In this document: positions 32,124-40,462 of the stretch, one piece after another
Numbering within the stretch: the first letter of the stretch is position 1
Layout: each line of letters opens with the position of its first letter
Source of the DNA: an uncultured Muribaculaceae bacterium
Lineage (GTDB): Bacteria; Bacteroidota; Bacteroidia; Bacteroidales; Muribaculaceae
NCBI GenBank assembly: GCA_910579675.1
Contig: CAJTUF010000002.1
Coordinates: 124,001 to 188,000 of the forward strand
Direction of reading: 5' to 3'
Length of the DNA: 64,000 nt
Translations under genes and position numbers: made by a program
The notes under the pieces: generated by a model
What the model saw: the letters and a program-made list of their open reading frames with translations, nothing else
Database searches by the model: none
Told to the model about the DNA's origin: nothing

Positions 32124-33287
32124 ATGGACGCATTTTTTCTCAAACTAATGGCTGCTGCGGCGGTTGCTACCGGCGCCTCGGCGTGTGGACAGCGCGGCGG
32201 CACTGCTGCCGCAGATGATGCCGGCGCAGTATCCGACACCCTCATGATGCTCGTAGGAAGCTATGCCGATGCTTCGACCGAGGGCATATCGCTATATGCT
32301 TTCAATCAGGATGATGCGAAGGCAGAGCGGCTCGGCGGGCTCAGCGGCATAAGCAATCCGTCGTTTCTCACAGTGGGGAGCGGCGGTGCCATGATCTATG
32401 CAGTAGGCGAGGATGCCGGAGTGACCTCGACTGTCAACACCATCGCTTTCGATCGCCATAACCGCGCCATGACTCTTGTGGCCTCCGACACCACGGGCGG
32501 CGGAGCTCCGTGTCATATCAACCTCGCATCGGCCTCCGGGCGCGACACCCATGTCATCACCGCCAATTATCTCGGCGGCTCGGCCACCATCTACGCTCTC
32601 GGGCCCGATGGCCGCCCTGAAGGGGAGCCTGTGGTGATACGCTTCAGCGGTTCGGGCGCCGACCCTGAGCGACAGGACCGTCCTCACGCCCATTTTGCCA
32701 CCTTCACCCCCGACAGCACCCGGCTGCTGGTGACCGATCTCGGCACCGACCGCATCCATGTGTTGCCTGTCATCGGCGGGCGTGAGCTGGTAGATGCTGC
32801 GGCAATGACCGATGTGGAGCTGGCACCCGGAGCCGGACCGCGACATATCGACTGGCACCCGTCGCTCCCGGTGGGTTATCTTATCGACGAGATCGACGGC
32901 AATGTCAATGTGATAGCGAGCGACAGCCTCGGTGTGGTGCAGACCATCAAGGCCGACAGCGTAGGTGCGCAGGGCTCGGGCGACATTCATGTAAGCCCCG
33001 ACGGTCGCTTTGTCTATGCCTCCAACCGCCTCAAGGCCGACGGCATAGCCATCTTTGCCATCGATCAGGCCACCGGGCGGCTTACCCATGCCGGTTATCA
33101 GCCCACCGGGCCCCATCCGCGCAATTTCGCCATCACCCCCAACGGGCGCTTCATGCTCGTGGCATGCCGCGACACCGACACTATCGAGGTCTATGCCGTA
33201 TCGGGTGCCGACGGGTCGCTGAGCCGTGTTGCGGGCGCCGACATCCATGTGTCGCGTCCGGTGTGCATAAAGTTTATCGAGCAGTGA
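32124..33287 (+). CDS. Lactonase-family (Pgl-like) 7-bladed propeller lipoprotein
   Basis: 387 residues from ATG 32124, which gives a lipoprotein signal with C21 (GASAC); a TTG six codons upstream is also in frame. The mature protein reads as a lactonase/6-phosphogluconolactonase propeller: LVGSYADASTEGISLYAFN, SNPSFLTVGSGGAMIYAVGE, APCHINLASASG, RPHAHFATFTPDSTRLLVTDLGTDRIHVL, GPRHIDWHPS and HPRNFAITPNGRFMLVACRDTDTIEVY. Family enzymes open sugar lactones. Export as a lipoprotein argues against the cytoplasmic pentose-phosphate role and for a surface or periplasmic lactone substrate. It lies 6 bases before tsaC. Confidence 0.85.
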   Translation: MDAFFLKLMAAAAVATGASACGQRGGTAAADDAGAVSDTLMMLVGSYADASTEGISLYAFNQDDAKAERLGGLSGISNPSFLTVGSGGAMIYAVGEDAGVTSTVNTIAFDRHNRAMTLVASDTTGGGAPCHINLASASGRDTHVITANYLGGSATIYALGPDGRPEGEPVVIRFSGSGADPERQDRPHAHFATFTPDSTRLLVTDLGTDRIHVLPVIGGRELVDAAAMTDVELAPGAGPRHIDWHPSLPVGYLIDEIDGNVNVIASDSLGVVQTIKADSVGAQGSGDIHVSPDGRFVYASNRLKADGIAIFAIDQATGRLTHAGYQPTGPHPRNFAITPNGRFMLVACRDTDTIEVYAVSGADGSLSRVAGADIHVSRPVCIKFIEQ

Positions 33288-33293
33288 GGAGCC

Positions 33294-33932
33294 ATGACCA
33301 GCGATAAGAAATCATACAAGCCGGAGGAGACCCCGGCAGTGACTGCCCCTCCCCGCTATGAGCCCGACGACCTTGCGGCAGCCCTCGACGCGCTGCGCCG
33401 GGGCGGGGTGATAATCTACCCTACCGACACCGTGTGGGGCATAGGCTGCGACGCCACCAACGAGGAGGCGGTGGCCCGCGTCAAGGCCATCAAAGGACGC
33501 GACGACGCCAAGGCTCTGATCACTCTCGTAAGCGATGCGGCCATGCTGTCGCATTGGGTCGACGAGGTGCCCGATGTAGCGTTTGAGCTGATCGAGGCAT
33601 CGGAGGGGGCGAGACCCGTGACGGTGGTCTACGACCACCCCTCGCCGTTGTTGGCGCCCGGACTCCTCGCCGCCGACGGCTCGGCGGGTCTGCGCGTGTG
33701 TGCCGATCCGTATGCCGCCGCATTGTGCCGCAGGCTCAGGCGCCCGCTGGTGTCGACCTCGGCCAATTTCAGCGGCGCTCCCACCCCTGCGTCGTTCAGC
33801 GACATCGACCCGGCCTTCCTTGCCAAGGCCGACTATGTGGCGCGCTACCGCCGCGGCGATGCCGGAGTGTCGCGCCCCTCGTCGGTGATAAAGATCTCGG
33901 CGGGAGGAGTGTTCAAGATCATCCGTCCTTGA
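33294..33932 (+). CDS. tsaC: L-threonylcarbamoyladenylate synthase (TsaC/Sua5/YrdC)
   Basis: 212 residues. A 20-residue N-terminal extension precedes the YrdC fold, which starts GGVIIYPTDTVWGIGCDATNEEAVARVKAIKGRDDAKALITLV. PLVSTSANFSGAPTP and SSVIKISAGGVFKIIRP are the other two family blocks. The enzyme uses threonine, bicarbonate and ATP to make TC-AMP for tRNA t6A37. It is the short form without the C-terminal Sua5 domain. Sits in a run with lactonase (6-base gap) and sugar transferase (17-base gap); this context carries no functional message. Confidence 0.92.
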   Translation: MTSDKKSYKPEETPAVTAPPRYEPDDLAAALDALRRGGVIIYPTDTVWGIGCDATNEEAVARVKAIKGRDDAKALITLVSDAAMLSHWVDEVPDVAFELIEASEGARPVTVVYDHPSPLLAPGLLAADGSAGLRVCADPYAAALCRRLRRPLVSTSANFSGAPTPASFSDIDPAFLAKADYVARYRRGDAGVSRPSSVIKISAGGVFKIIRP

Positions 33933-33949
33933 CCTGAAACGCGCCCGAT

Positions 33950-35335
33950 ATGAGCCACGGCCCATCCCCATTGTCACACTCAGCCGCTACCCGGAGGCTG
34001 CGCTGTAGCAGCGTGGCTATCGACTGGCTGTCGGTGTCGGTGGCATGGCTGATATTCGATGTGGTGCGCTATCATATCGTAGGCACAGGCTTTGACTCGG
34101 CAGGAGCTTTCCTCTGCTCGCCCAAGGTGCTGGCATCGCAGATGCTCTTCCCGCCCGTGATGCTTGCTCTCTACTGGCTTTCAGGCTACTATGCAGCTCC
34201 GCTCAGCTGCTCGCGCATATCCACTCTTATATCCACCGCCACAACGGCGTTTGCGGGCACCATGCTGGTGCTGATGGCGATGTTGCTCAATGATCTCACC
34301 CCTCGTCTGGCCGACGACTATCTGCTGCTCGGGTCGCTCTTCGGGTTGCTGCTGACGGTGGTCTACATACCGCGTTTTATCCTTCTCACACGGGTGATCA
34401 GACGCTTCCGCAGGGGACAGATCATATGCCGTACAGCCGAAGTGGCAGTGGGGTGTCCGACCAATCTGCCTCACCATTGTCAGAGCAAGGGGCGCATGAC
34501 CATAGTCATGACCGGGAGTGCAGAAGAGGCTCTCAAGGCGGCAGAGGCCGGGCAGATCGACTGCTTCCTGCTCCGTCAGGCTACGGGGCAGCCGCTTGAG
34601 GAGCTGATGCCGGCTGTAGCGACACTTCTACCCGCCGGTATGCCCATCTATCTTGACCGGGGGCATACACCGCTGACATCGCGACGCTCCCGACATGTTG
34701 ACCTCGGAGCGCGCCCCTATCCCGACCTGTCGCGGGGAGGACTCACCCCTTCGGCCCGCAACTTCAAGCGGGTAGGCGATGTGGTGGCCGGCACGGCGGC
34801 TGCGGTGGTCACAGCCCCACTGGTGCTCCTGCTTGCGGTGGCCGTTAAGCTCACTTCGCCAGGACCGGCATTTTATCTGCAGCGCCGTGTAGGGCTTCAC
34901 CGCCGACCTTTCTACATGATCAAGCTCCGCACCATGGTCGACGGAGCCGAAGACAGGAGCGGGCCGGCACTCTCGGCCGACGGTGATCCGCGCGTCACCC
35001 CTCTGGGGCGCTTACTCCGCAAGTACCGTCTCGACGAGTTGCCGCAATTTATCAATGTGTTGAGAGGAGATATGTCGATTGTAGGGCCACGCCCTGAGCG
35101 CCCGTTTTTTGCCGAATGTCTGGCCCGGGTCGCACCCCTCTACACACTTGTCCACCAGATGAGGCCGGGGATCACCTCGCTTGGAATGGTGCGCTACGGC
35201 TACGCTTCAAGCATCGACGAGATGGTAGAGCGGTTGCCGTTTGATCTCCTCTACCTCGAAAATGCTGGATTCATCATCGACATGAAGATAATATTCCATA
35301 CCATTCACACTGTTGCAGCAGGAAAAGGCTTATGA
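33950..35335 (+). CDS. Polyprenyl-phosphate sugar transferase (exopolysaccharide initiating)
   Basis: 461 residues. The N-terminal half has four or five membrane helices (about residues 18-160), then a soluble segment. The C-terminal bacterial sugar-transferase domain (about 265-461) begins FKRVGDVVAGTAAAVVTAPLVLLLAVAVKLTSPGPAFYLQRRVG and includes MIKLRTMV, KYRLDELPQFINVLRGDMSIVGPRPE and PGITSLG. This enzyme type adds the first phospho-sugar to undecaprenyl phosphate for capsule or EPS. It is the long form with an N-terminal membrane domain, standing outside a glycan cluster. Its stop overlaps the ClC start by four bases (ATGA), so the two are coupled. Confidence 0.9.
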   Translation: MSHGPSPLSHSAATRRLRCSSVAIDWLSVSVAWLIFDVVRYHIVGTGFDSAGAFLCSPKVLASQMLFPPVMLALYWLSGYYAAPLSCSRISTLISTATTAFAGTMLVLMAMLLNDLTPRLADDYLLLGSLFGLLLTVVYIPRFILLTRVIRRFRRGQIICRTAEVAVGCPTNLPHHCQSKGRMTIVMTGSAEEALKAAEAGQIDCFLLRQATGQPLEELMPAVATLLPAGMPIYLDRGHTPLTSRRSRHVDLGARPYPDLSRGGLTPSARNFKRVGDVVAGTAAAVVTAPLVLLLAVAVKLTSPGPAFYLQRRVGLHRRPFYMIKLRTMVDGAEDRSGPALSADGDPRVTPLGRLLRKYRLDELPQFINVLRGDMSIVGPRPERPFFAECLARVAPLYTLVHQMRPGITSLGMVRYGYASSIDEMVERLPFDLLYLENAGFIIDMKIIFHTIHTVAAGKGL

Positions 35336-37197
35336 ACGAAACCACCACGACATCATCATCAACTCCCAATTCCGGCCCGATGCCCGACACCGACGGCCGG
35401 ATTCAGGGAGGGATTGCCGACGCATGGCGGCAGGGGTTGCTTGCCATTGTGCTCTGGCGCGAAAAGCATATCAAGGAGCGCACCTTCGTGATATTCCTAT
35501 CGCTTCTGGTAGGCATACTCGGGGGAGTGGCCGCACTCATTCTCCGCTCGCTGATCTACTATATATCGTCGTTTCTCACCCAGTTTCTGTCGGTCACGCG
35601 CGGCAACTGGCTCTATCTGCTCTATCCCATGGCGGGCATCCTCATCGCGAGTCTTTTCGTGAGATATGTGGTGCGCGATAACATCTCCCATGGTGTCACC
35701 AAGGTGCTCTATGCCATCTCGCAGAACAAGAGCCGGCTCAAGCGCCACAATATGTGGAGCAGCCTTGTGGCCTCGTCGATCACCATTGGCTTCGGTGGAT
35801 CGGTCGGAGCCGAAGGCCCTATAGTGTTCACCGGCTCGGCCATAGGGTCGAATCTCGGACGAGTGTTCCGCCTGTCTCCCCGCATCCTGATGATTCTGGT
35901 GGGCTGCGGCGCGGCAGCCGGTATAGCCGGCATCTTCAAGGCTCCGATAGCGGGATTGCTTTTTACCATAGAGGTGCTGATGATCGACCTCACCACTGTG
36001 TCGGTCATGCCCCTTCTCCTGTCGTCGGTGGCAGGTGCCACGATAGCATATATCTTCACGGGCTATGAAGCGGAGTTTTTCTTTGCCCAGAGCGAGCCTT
36101 TCGTGGCCCAGCGCATCCCCTACGCAGCCCTTCTCGGCGCATTCTGCGGCCTTGTGAGCCTCTATTTCACCCGCTCCATGAACATGATGGAGAATATCTT
36201 CTCGCGTCTGGCTTCGCCATGGAAAAAGCTCATACTCGGCGGTTCAATCCTGGCGCTGCTCATCTTTATCTTCCCGCCGCTCTATGGCGAGGGCTATACC
36301 TCGATAATCGAGCTTCTGTCGGGTAATGTGAGCTCTATAGTCGATGGCTCGATATTTTACAGCGAGGGGGGCAATGTGTGGTTTCTGCTCTCATTCATAG
36401 CCTGCCTGATAGTGACCAAGTCGTTTGCCACCTCGGCCACCAATGGCGGCGGCGGCGTGGGCGGCACCTTCGCGCCGTCGCTCTACGTAGGGTGCATGGC
36501 GGGATTTTTCTTCGCATTCCTTCTCAACAATCTCTTTGGCCTCGACCTCTCGGTCAAGAACTTCGCCCTCATGGGCATGGCGGGGGTTATGGCGGGAGTG
36601 ATGCACGCCCCACTCATGGCAATATTTCTCACAGCCGAACTCACCGGCGGCTACGAGCTGTTCCTTCCGCTGCTCATTGTGGCCGGCCTGAGCTATATCA
36701 CCATCAAAGTGTTTGAGCCTTATTCGATCTATGCCATGCGTCTGGCCCAGCGAGGCGAGCTGCTCACCCACCACAAGGACAAGGCGGTGCTCACCCTGCT
36801 CAAGGTCAACAATGTGATCGAGACCGACTTTCTGTCGGTCACCCCCGACATGGATCTGAGGTCGATGGTGTCGGTGATCTCGCGGAGCAACCGCAACCTC
36901 TTTCCGGTGATCGACGCCGACGGTAAGTTTGTGGGTGTGGTGATGCTCGACGAGATACGCAACATCATGTTCCGCCCCGATCTCTACCGGCGTATGCACG
37001 TGAGCCAGTTCATGTCGATGCCCCCCGGCAAGATCGAGGAGGCCGACCCGATGGAGAAAGTCATGAAGCTTTTCGACGACACAGGTGCGTGGAATCTGCC
37101 TGTGGTAGATGCCGAGGGGCGCTATCTCGGCTTCGTGTCTAAATCAAAGATATTCAATAGCTACCGGCGAGTGCTCCGCCACTATTCGGAAGACTGA
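35332..37197 (+). CDS. ClC-family chloride channel/antiporter with CBS domains
   Basis: 621 residues. Membrane part at about 50-465 with the ClC signatures GFGGSVGAEGPIVFTG, where E161 is the gating glutamate, and GGGGVGGTFAPSLYVG. Two CBS domains lie at about 490-610 (DMDLRSMVSVISRSNRNLFPVIDADGKFVGVV, then AWNLPVVDAEGRYLGFV). Gate Glu and CBS pair are intact, so it may be a proton-coupled Cl- exchanger regulated by nucleotide binding. It likely helps with acid resistance or charge balance. It is coupled to the sugar transferase by ATGA, an odd but clear arrangement. Confidence 0.92.
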   Translation: MNETTTTSSSTPNSGPMPDTDGRIQGGIADAWRQGLLAIVLWREKHIKERTFVIFLSLLVGILGGVAALILRSLIYYISSFLTQFLSVTRGNWLYLLYPMAGILIASLFVRYVVRDNISHGVTKVLYAISQNKSRLKRHNMWSSLVASSITIGFGGSVGAEGPIVFTGSAIGSNLGRVFRLSPRILMILVGCGAAAGIAGIFKAPIAGLLFTIEVLMIDLTTVSVMPLLLSSVAGATIAYIFTGYEAEFFFAQSEPFVAQRIPYAALLGAFCGLVSLYFTRSMNMMENIFSRLASPWKKLILGGSILALLIFIFPPLYGEGYTSIIELLSGNVSSIVDGSIFYSEGGNVWFLLSFIACLIVTKSFATSATNGGGGVGGTFAPSLYVGCMAGFFFAFLLNNLFGLDLSVKNFALMGMAGVMAGVMHAPLMAIFLTAELTGGYELFLPLLIVAGLSYITIKVFEPYSIYAMRLAQRGELLTHHKDKAVLTLLKVNNVIETDFLSVTPDMDLRSMVSVISRSNRNLFPVIDADGKFVGVVMLDEIRNIMFRPDLYRRMHVSQFMSMPPGKIEEADPMEKVMKLFDDTGAWNLPVVDAEGRYLGFVSKSKIFNSYRRVLRHYSED

Positions 37198-37240
37198 CCT
37201 CCTGCCGCTTCCCCCCGTCAGGTAAAGTATAATCAAGATC

Positions 37241-37804
37241 ATGCGCATGTTGATGATAGTCGATCCTCAGGTCGACTTTATAAGCGGCACCCTGCCTGTA
37301 GACGGGGCTGCCGAGGCTATGGATGCTCTCGCGGCCTATCTGCTCGCGACCGACGGCGCTTATGCCGCAAAAGTAGTGACGGCCGACCATCATCCGTTTT
37401 TCCACAGCTCCTTTACCGACAAAGGAGGGGAGTGGCCGCGCCATTGTGTGGCCGACACGGTAGGTGCAGCCATCTGGCCGGCGTTGGTCGATCCGCTCTA
37501 CCTCACATCGGGCAATGTGACGGTGGTCCATAAGGGTACCTCGGCCGATACCGACGAATATTCCGTGTTCCGGAACCCCCTTGGGGCTGCAGATGTTAAG
37601 AAGATAGTGGAGCAGGCCGGCATAACGGACATTGATATATGCGGCATAGCGGGCGACGTGTGTGTGCTCAACACCTTAGCCGATGCCGCACGACTCTTCG
37701 GCGCGGAGGCGTTGAGGGTGCTCACCCGCTTTTCGCCATCGCTCGACGGCGGCGCTGCTCTCGATAGTTTCATAGCCCGTAATAATTTGAAATGCGACAG
37801 ATAA
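37241..37804 (+). CDS. pncA: Nicotinamidase
   Basis: 187-residue isochorismatase fold. The catalytic triad is visible: D8 (VDPQVDF), K98 (VVHKGTS) and C141 (AGDVCVLNT). Metal ligands D49, H51 and H68 fit DHHPFFH and WPRHCV. The enzyme turns nicotinamide into nicotinate for PncB. The stop overlaps the pncB start by 13 bases, giving a coupled NAD salvage pair. Confidence 0.94.
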   Translation: MRMLMIVDPQVDFISGTLPVDGAAEAMDALAAYLLATDGAYAAKVVTADHHPFFHSSFTDKGGEWPRHCVADTVGAAIWPALVDPLYLTSGNVTVVHKGTSADTDEYSVFRNPLGAADVKKIVEQAGITDIDICGIAGDVCVLNTLADAARLFGAEALRVLTRFSPSLDGGAALDSFIARNNLKCDR

Positions 37805-39018
37805 TCAACCACTTCACCGACGACGATCTATATAAGTTCACCATGTGTTGCGCGGTGATCGAAAACTACCCGCGCACCCGCGTCAAATACAGCTTCTTCG
37901 ACCGCAACAACACGGTGTATCCACCCGGATTTGCCGCCGAGGTGATGCGACAGGTGAAAATGCTGGAGTCGGTGACAATCACCGAGGCCGAAATCGACTT
38001 CATGCGGCGCCGGTGCCGCTACATCCCGGAGTGGTTTTACAGCTATCTGAAGGGATTCCGCTACGACCACACCCTCGTCACAGCCACTCAGGACGCTGAG
38101 GGGCATCTCTCAATAGGATTCGAGGGGGCATGGAGCAGCGCCATATTGCTTGAGGTGAAAGTGCTGGCCATTGTGTCGGAGCTTTACTACATCATGACCG
38201 GGCAGGACGGCAAGATAGATTGCGCCCCATTCTACGACCGCTCCTACGACAAGGCCTGCGCCCTGATAGCCGAAGGGTGTGTGTTCAGCGATATGGGCAC
38301 CCGTCGCCGCGCTTCGTTTGAGGCCCAGGACACAGCTGTCAGAGCTATGGCCCAATGCTCGCGCGACTATGGCCACGGGCCCGGGCGTCTCGCCGGCACC
38401 AGCAATGTGTATCTTGCGATGAAATATGATCTCACGCCTATCGGCACCATGGCCCATGAGTTTGTGGCGGCGATAGCCGGGATGTATGGCCCGCTGATGG
38501 CCAACCATCTGGCCATGAAGGCATGGAGCAACACCTACCGCGGGGCCCTCGGCACATATCTCTACGACACCTACGGGTGGCGCATTTTCAGCCTCAATTT
38601 CTCGGAAGATTTCGCCAATATGTTCAAGGGGCTGAGGGTAGACAGCGGCGACGACTTCGAGCAGCTCGATCTCATTACCGACAAGTATAAGTCGCTCCAT
38701 ATCGATCCGCGGTCGAAGCAAGTGGTGTTCAGCAACGGGCTCGACACTCAGCGTGCCATAGCCATCCAGCGTTATGCAGAGAGCCGTTGCCAGCCCTCAT
38801 TTGGCATAGGCACTCATTTTACCAACGACTTTCCGGGTCTGCGCCCCATGAACATAGTGATCAAGCTCACCTCGGTGAAGATCACCGAGTCGTGGCCCTT
38901 CTATTCCGACACCTGCAAGCTGAGCGAGGACAGGGGCAAGTATTCGGGCGATCCGGCCACTGTGGCGCTATTCAGGGAGCTGCTCCATCTCGACAAGGGG
39001 GATGAGGGTCAGTCGTAG
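37792..39018 (+). CDS. pncB: Nicotinate phosphoribosyltransferase
   Basis: 408 residues. Family blocks: HFTDDDLYKFTMCCAVIENYP at the start, FSDMGTRRRASFEAQD, LAGTSNVYLAMKYDLTPIGTMAHEF, GWRIFSLNFSEDFANMFKGLRVDSGDD and GIGTHFTNDF. It converts nicotinate and PRPP to nicotinate mononucleotide in NAD salvage. It overlaps pncA by 13 bases. Its last 10 bases also overlap the end of the convergent radical SAM gene, so no terminator separates them. Confidence 0.95.
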   Translation: MRQIINHFTDDDLYKFTMCCAVIENYPRTRVKYSFFDRNNTVYPPGFAAEVMRQVKMLESVTITEAEIDFMRRRCRYIPEWFYSYLKGFRYDHTLVTATQDAEGHLSIGFEGAWSSAILLEVKVLAIVSELYYIMTGQDGKIDCAPFYDRSYDKACALIAEGCVFSDMGTRRRASFEAQDTAVRAMAQCSRDYGHGPGRLAGTSNVYLAMKYDLTPIGTMAHEFVAAIAGMYGPLMANHLAMKAWSNTYRGALGTYLYDTYGWRIFSLNFSEDFANMFKGLRVDSGDDFEQLDLITDKYKSLHIDPRSKQVVFSNGLDTQRAIAIQRYAESRCQPSFGIGTHFTNDFPGLRPMNIVIKLTSVKITESWPFYSDTCKLSEDRGKYSGDPATVALFRELLHLDKGDEGQS

Positions 39019-40265
39019 GCCGCGGTGCGCCGTCGGGCCTCTTCGGCCAGAGGTGTGTCCATGATTCCGGCGGGGGCTTCCTCGCGACTGAGGGCCTCTT
39101 TCATCCAGTCCATATACGGGGCCACATGGCTGAAAAAGCGGTGGTAGCCGGCACAGAGATAATTGAGGCCCGGCTCGCCGTCGGGTGTGGTGCAAAATCG
39201 GTTTTTCGGACACTCGCCATTGCACGCCTGAAGCCACCGGCACTCGCGGCACTGGCGGGGCAGGCTGTCGCGCTTGGCGGCGCCAAAAGCTCTCTGGCGC
39301 TCCGAGGCCATCATCTCGGCTATGGTGGAGCGGTGGATATTGCCCAACCGGTATTCGGGAAACACGAAGTGGTCGCAGGAGTAGAGGTCGCCGTTGTATT
39401 CCATGGCGGCGGCATGGCCGCATCGGGGGGCCATTGAGCAGATGCCCGGAGCCACGCCCACCCAGTTGGCGAGAGTGGCGTCGAAAATCTGTATGAACAC
39501 CTTGCCTACATCCTGCCACACCCATCGGTCGAACAACCGGCACAGAAACTCGCCCCACTGGGCGGGGGTGACCGAGAAGTCGGTAAGCTCGCCGCGCATC
39601 CCCACCGAGCATAGACCACGGTCGGCCTCGGCCACACGCTCCACTATCGGGGCAAACTGAATGAAACCGCACCCTATGCTCTTGAAGAAGTCGTAGAAAT
39701 CTTCGGGATAGTCGGCCACAAAATCATTGACCACCGCCATGGCATTCCACTCCACTCCGTGGGCTTTGAGCATGTCAATTCCGGCCATCACCTTGCGCCA
39801 AGAAGGCGCGCCGTTTTTCAGGCGACGGAACTCGTCGTGGATATCCTGGGGGCCGTCTATCGACACACCTACCAGAAAATTATTTTCCTTGAAAAACCGG
39901 CACCACTCGGGGGTGAGCAGAGTGCCGTTGGTCTGGAAACAGTTGACGATATTTCGGCCGCGGCCATACCGGGCCTGAAGCTCGAGGGCCTTGCGGTAGA
40001 AGCTGATGGGGCGCATGGTGGCTTCGCCTCCGTGCCATGTGAAATTGACCTCGGGGGTAGTGGTTGCGCCGATATACTGTCTGATAAACTCCTCAAGGGT
40101 AGCCTCGCTCATAAGATGGCGGGGGTCGCCGGAGTCGTAATACTTCTTTTTCTCCAGATAATAGCAATACTTACACGCCATATTGCAAGCCGAACCCACC
40201 GGCTTGGGCATAACGTAAAGAGGTGAGGCAAACGGCGAGATCGCCGGCATTTCTGACTGGTCCAT
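39009..40265 (-). CDS. Radical SAM/SPASM enzyme, anaerobic sulfatase-maturase type
   Basis: 418 residues from ATG 40265; a longer frame to 40424 would run through the promoter of the divergent lipoprotein gene. The radical SAM motif is C27-C31-C34 (CNMACKYCYYLEK). NFTWHGGEATM, NCFQTNGTLLTPEW and VGVSIDGPQDIHDEFR fit the anSME group. C-terminal SPASM cysteines are plentiful (GICSMAPRCGHA, YSCDHFVFPEYRLGN, CRECRWLQACNGECPKNRFC). anSMEs turn an active-site Cys or Ser of sulfatases into formylglycine. No sulfatase lies in this window, so the substrate is elsewhere or different. Confidence 0.88.
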   Translation of the reverse strand: MDQSEMPAISPFASPLYVMPKPVGSACNMACKYCYYLEKKKYYDSGDPRHLMSEATLEEFIRQYIGATTTPEVNFTWHGGEATMRPISFYRKALELQARYGRGRNIVNCFQTNGTLLTPEWCRFFKENNFLVGVSIDGPQDIHDEFRRLKNGAPSWRKVMAGIDMLKAHGVEWNAMAVVNDFVADYPEDFYDFFKSIGCGFIQFAPIVERVAEADRGLCSVGMRGELTDFSVTPAQWGEFLCRLFDRWVWQDVGKVFIQIFDATLANWVGVAPGICSMAPRCGHAAAMEYNGDLYSCDHFVFPEYRLGNIHRSTIAEMMASERQRAFGAAKRDSLPRQCRECRWLQACNGECPKNRFCTTPDGEPGLNYLCAGYHRFFSHVAPYMDWMKEALSREEAPAGIMDTPLAEEARRRTAAYD

Positions 40266-40342
40266 ACAATGACAACGCCTGCGGGTTGAAAAAATTGTAT
40301 GGCAGTAAAAGCAAATAGAGCGCAGGCAGGTCAAAAAAACTT

Positions 40343-40373
40343 TTTGACATACCACATAAAATATATATCTTTG
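40343..40373 (+). promoter_or_regulatory. Strong consensus promoter of the OmpA/TPR lipoprotein
   Basis: TTTG 40343-40346, a 19-base gap and TATCTTTG 40366-40373 match both consensus boxes. The start would be near 40377 with a leader of about 85 bases. Confidence 0.8.
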
Positions 40374-40462
40374 CAGACAATTAGCTCCGCCCGCGGAGCA
40401 TCCGTTGCCATTCATCGCAATCAATTAAATATCTAATATATCTTTTTCACGTTTTAACGATT

